Source: Treponema berlinense
GTDB lineage: Bacteria > Spirochaetota > Spirochaetia > Treponematales > Treponemataceae
Length of the DNA stretch: 64,000 nucleotides
Direction of reading: 5' to 3'
Assembly (NCBI RefSeq): GCF_900167025.1
Contig: NZ_FUXC01000001.1
Location: 358,928 to 422,927 of the forward strand
A model generated the notes under the pieces. That model worked only from the letters and a program-made list of their open reading frames with translations, did not search any database and had not been told where the DNA came from. Below, piece by piece: positions 62,520 to 64,000 of the stretch; position 1 is the first letter of the stretch; each line of letters begins with the position of its first letter. Both the position numbers and the translations under genes were made by a program.

Positions 62520-63479
62520 ATGAAACTTTCAATCTGCACTTCCTTCTACAATGTAGAAAAATATATGGAATCATTCATCTCACAACTTAAAAATCAAACT
62601 TGCTCAGATTTTGTTTGCATTCTCGTTGATGACGGTTCTACTGACAAAAGTTATGAAAATTGTGTTAGGGCAATTGGTCGTGATGAAAGATTTTCAGTTA
62701 TTCGGCACGAAAAAAACAAGGGACTTGGTGCAGGTAGAATTACAGGCCTTGAACAGGTTCAGACTGAATATCTGACTTTTATGGATCCTGATGATGAAAT
62801 TGAAAAAACTACAGTCGAAACTTTGCTAAACGACATTCATAATACAAATTCAGATTTCATTACCTATGATTATTTTACAAAAAATGAAAGAAACGAATTT
62901 GAAAAGATTTCAGACAACTCTAAAACTGTAAAAGAATTGTTTGAAACAAAAAGCAAATTGATTTCTCATGTGTGGCATAAAGTTTATAAAAAAACTCTAC
63001 TTGAAAAATTAGACTTTTCTTTTTACAAAACCGTTTCCTTTGCAGAAGACCTTTGGCTTTGTACAAACTGTTTTTTGAATGCACAAAATCCTGTAATAAT
63101 TCACAATGCATACTACTATTACAAATACAACAGCAGTTCCCTAGTCCACAAGCGCACAGAAAAAAGCATTCGTGAAAATATCGAAGTTCTCAAAAATCTT
63201 CTACAAAATCCTAAACTCAAAGAAATCAAAGAAATTGAAGCCTACATAAAAGACGACAGTTTCCACGCTTTTGGTCACTTGATTTTCCCAAGCAAAACAA
63301 ATAATTTCCAATTGAAGCCACATTTTGACGAATGGCGAAAGATTGACTCTGAAATTGGGATTTTTCTACCAGAATATTTGTCAGGATTTGTCCGAAAATA
63401 TGTTTCCTTCATTAGAAGTAAAAAAGATTTCTTTGCAAAATTGATGTGGCTTGTTTTAGAATTGAAAACTAGGAAATAA
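62520..63479 (+). CDS. Family 2 glycosyltransferase
   Basis: A 319-residue GT2 enzyme with a GT-A fold. The stretches LSICTSFYNVEKYMESFISQ, CILVDDGSTDKSYENC, EKNKGLGAGRITGLEQVQTE and LTFMDPDDEIE hold the nucleotide-sugar and metal motifs. SFAEDLWLCTNCFL supplies the catalytic base ED. It elongates the surface glycan. Its stop is followed within three bases by the next, broken glycosyltransferase. Confidence 0.93.
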   Translation: MKLSICTSFYNVEKYMESFISQLKNQTCSDFVCILVDDGSTDKSYENCVRAIGRDERFSVIRHEKNKGLGAGRITGLEQVQTEYLTFMDPDDEIEKTTVETLLNDIHNTNSDFITYDYFTKNERNEFEKISDNSKTVKELFETKSKLISHVWHKVYKKTLLEKLDFSFYKTVSFAEDLWLCTNCFLNAQNPVIIHNAYYYYKYNSSSLVHKRTEKSIRENIEVLKNLLQNPKLKEIKEIEAYIKDDSFHAFGHLIFPSKTNNFQLKPHFDEWRKIDSEIGIFLPEYLSGFVRKYVSFIRSKKDFFAKLMWLVLELKTRK

Positions 63480-63482
63480 ATA

Positions 63483-63542
63483 ATGAACATAGCCATAGAC
63501 ACAACTTCTAAGCTAAGCCCTTTGTCCAGACACGGAGTCTGA
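63483..63542 (+). pseudogene. Start of a glycosyltransferase gene interrupted by an insertion element
   Basis: The frame gives MNIAIDTTSKLSPLSRHGV and a stop. MNIAIDTT is the usual opening of GT4 enzymes. It begins three bases past the previous stop, as in an operon, and runs into the IS3-like element to the right. The remaining gene is not in the window. Confidence 0.55.
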
Positions 63543-63555
63543 AAAATAGCGAATT

Positions 63556-64000
63556 TCATGCAACCATTTTTTTAATAATTGCAGAAGGGAAACTTCCTTC
63601 TTTGTATACTTCGTCAGGAGTCTTGTAATCCAGCCCCTGGTGAATTCTTTCTTTGTTGAAGAACTTAACAAAACTGTCTAGCAGATTTCTGAGTTCTTCG
63701 TTTGATCTGTAGTCCCGAAGAAAAATCCATTCGTACTTCAATGTTCGCCATGTTCTTTCTACAAAAATATTGTCCTTACATCTGCCGATTCCATCCATGC
63801 TTATTTCAACATTGTAGTACTTAAGCAGTTCTATAAACTCTCCGCTGGTACAGTTGTTTCTGTAGTGTCTCCGCCGTTTTTGTTTATTTCTCTCCAGATT
63901 CTGCGGTAACCGTAATACGGATGTTCAATCTGGACTTCCTTGATTTTCACAAGCAGATTGAAATCTTTTTCATCCTGCTGTGAACTCGGCTCATAATAAT
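63556..64000 (-). mobile_element. IS3-family transposase remnant (OrfB), internally deleted and cut by the window edge
   Basis: The minus strand at 63556-63855 encodes the last part of an IS3-family OrfB, with ELLKYYNVEISMDGIGRCKD, NIFVERTWRTLKYEWIF (holding the third acid of DDE) and FFNKERIHQGLDYKTPDEVY. At 63860-64000 an upstream part reads KIKEVQIEHPYYGYRRIWRE in a different frame. The region in between, which should carry the two catalytic Asp residues (roughly 110 codons), is missing. The element is therefore inactive. Its right-hand terminus probably lies near 63520-63545, where CAGACacggaGTCTG occurs. Confidence 0.8.

Noticed and set aside
1..64000. CRISPR array
   Set aside because: No regularly spaced direct repeats were seen; the only multi-copy repeat is the dispersed triple-hairpin element.
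63556..64000. Intact IS3 transposase
   Set aside because: The two parts are in different frames and the DDE centre is missing.

Overview
The window looks like chromosomal DNA of a host-associated or gut/oral Treponema (Spirochaetota). This rests on gene content and order and on protein style. The rpsF-ssb-rpsR-rplI-dnaB, mreBCD-mrdA-rodA and mltG-dnaG-rpoD blocks, the divergent Rnf-like operon and the RluA-family neighbour all fit, as does the moderately low GC with heavy use of A/T runs. No species name can be given from the sequence alone.

Layout. 1-1819: 5' part of a GH57-like gene that runs off the left edge. 2038-7925: a minus-strand operon with an rnfC-D-G-E-A gene order, preceded by a large membrane protein and a DivPAP2 protein. 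8055-11167: an RluA-type pseudouridine synthase, a P-loop/Gls24 fusion protein, and a convergent poly(A) polymerase. 11272-14913: rfbACDB for dTDP-rhamnose, interrupted by a hairpin repeat. 14994-17472: purC, manC and rpiB. 17689-21143: a ferrous-iron locus with two feoA, feoB, a Cys-rich FeoB partner and a membrane-anchored HMA protein. 21174-24476: the ribosomal/ssb/dnaB operon. 24794: tRNA-Leu. 24957-31610: rod-shape operon plus a TPR protein. 31643-32047: RNase P RNA. 32067-37918: a zinc-ribbon coiled-coil protein, rpoD, dnaG, mltG and a small hypothetical. 37988-38154: tRNA-Thr and tRNA-Tyr. 38280-42765: aroH, an SPFH-like protein, a small membrane protein, cca and avtA. 42952-47148: mcsA-mcsB-clpC. 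47202-52566: two LolC/E-type permeases around LolD, an exported protein and ftsY. 52609-56495: a PEGA protein, prfB with a programmed frameshift, and an exported protein. 56571-64000: a surface-polysaccharide region (Wzi-like barrel, flippase, several glycosyltransferases) with at least four broken genes and an IS3-family remnant at the right edge.

How the genes work together. Two surface-polysaccharide themes are present: nucleotide-sugar supply (rfbACDB, manC) and an assembly/export cluster at the right end whose lower GC and gene wreckage suggest transfer and turnover. The housekeeping operons supply cell-shape, replication, translation and envelope lipoprotein trafficking.

The most unusual content is the Rnf-like operon. 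RnfB is absent, and by eye the remaining subunits have lost most of the canonical cofactor sites: the NADH/FMN motif in RnfC, the flavinylation motif in RnfG and the transmembrane Fe-S cysteines in RnfA/E. The two ferredoxin-type clusters of RnfC remain. Other notable items are a roughly 100-bp triple-hairpin repeat in three copies, an McsB with altered active-site motifs, and structured or operator-like DNA in the feo locus. All family assignments are from reading the sequence and recalled family motifs; no database search was run.
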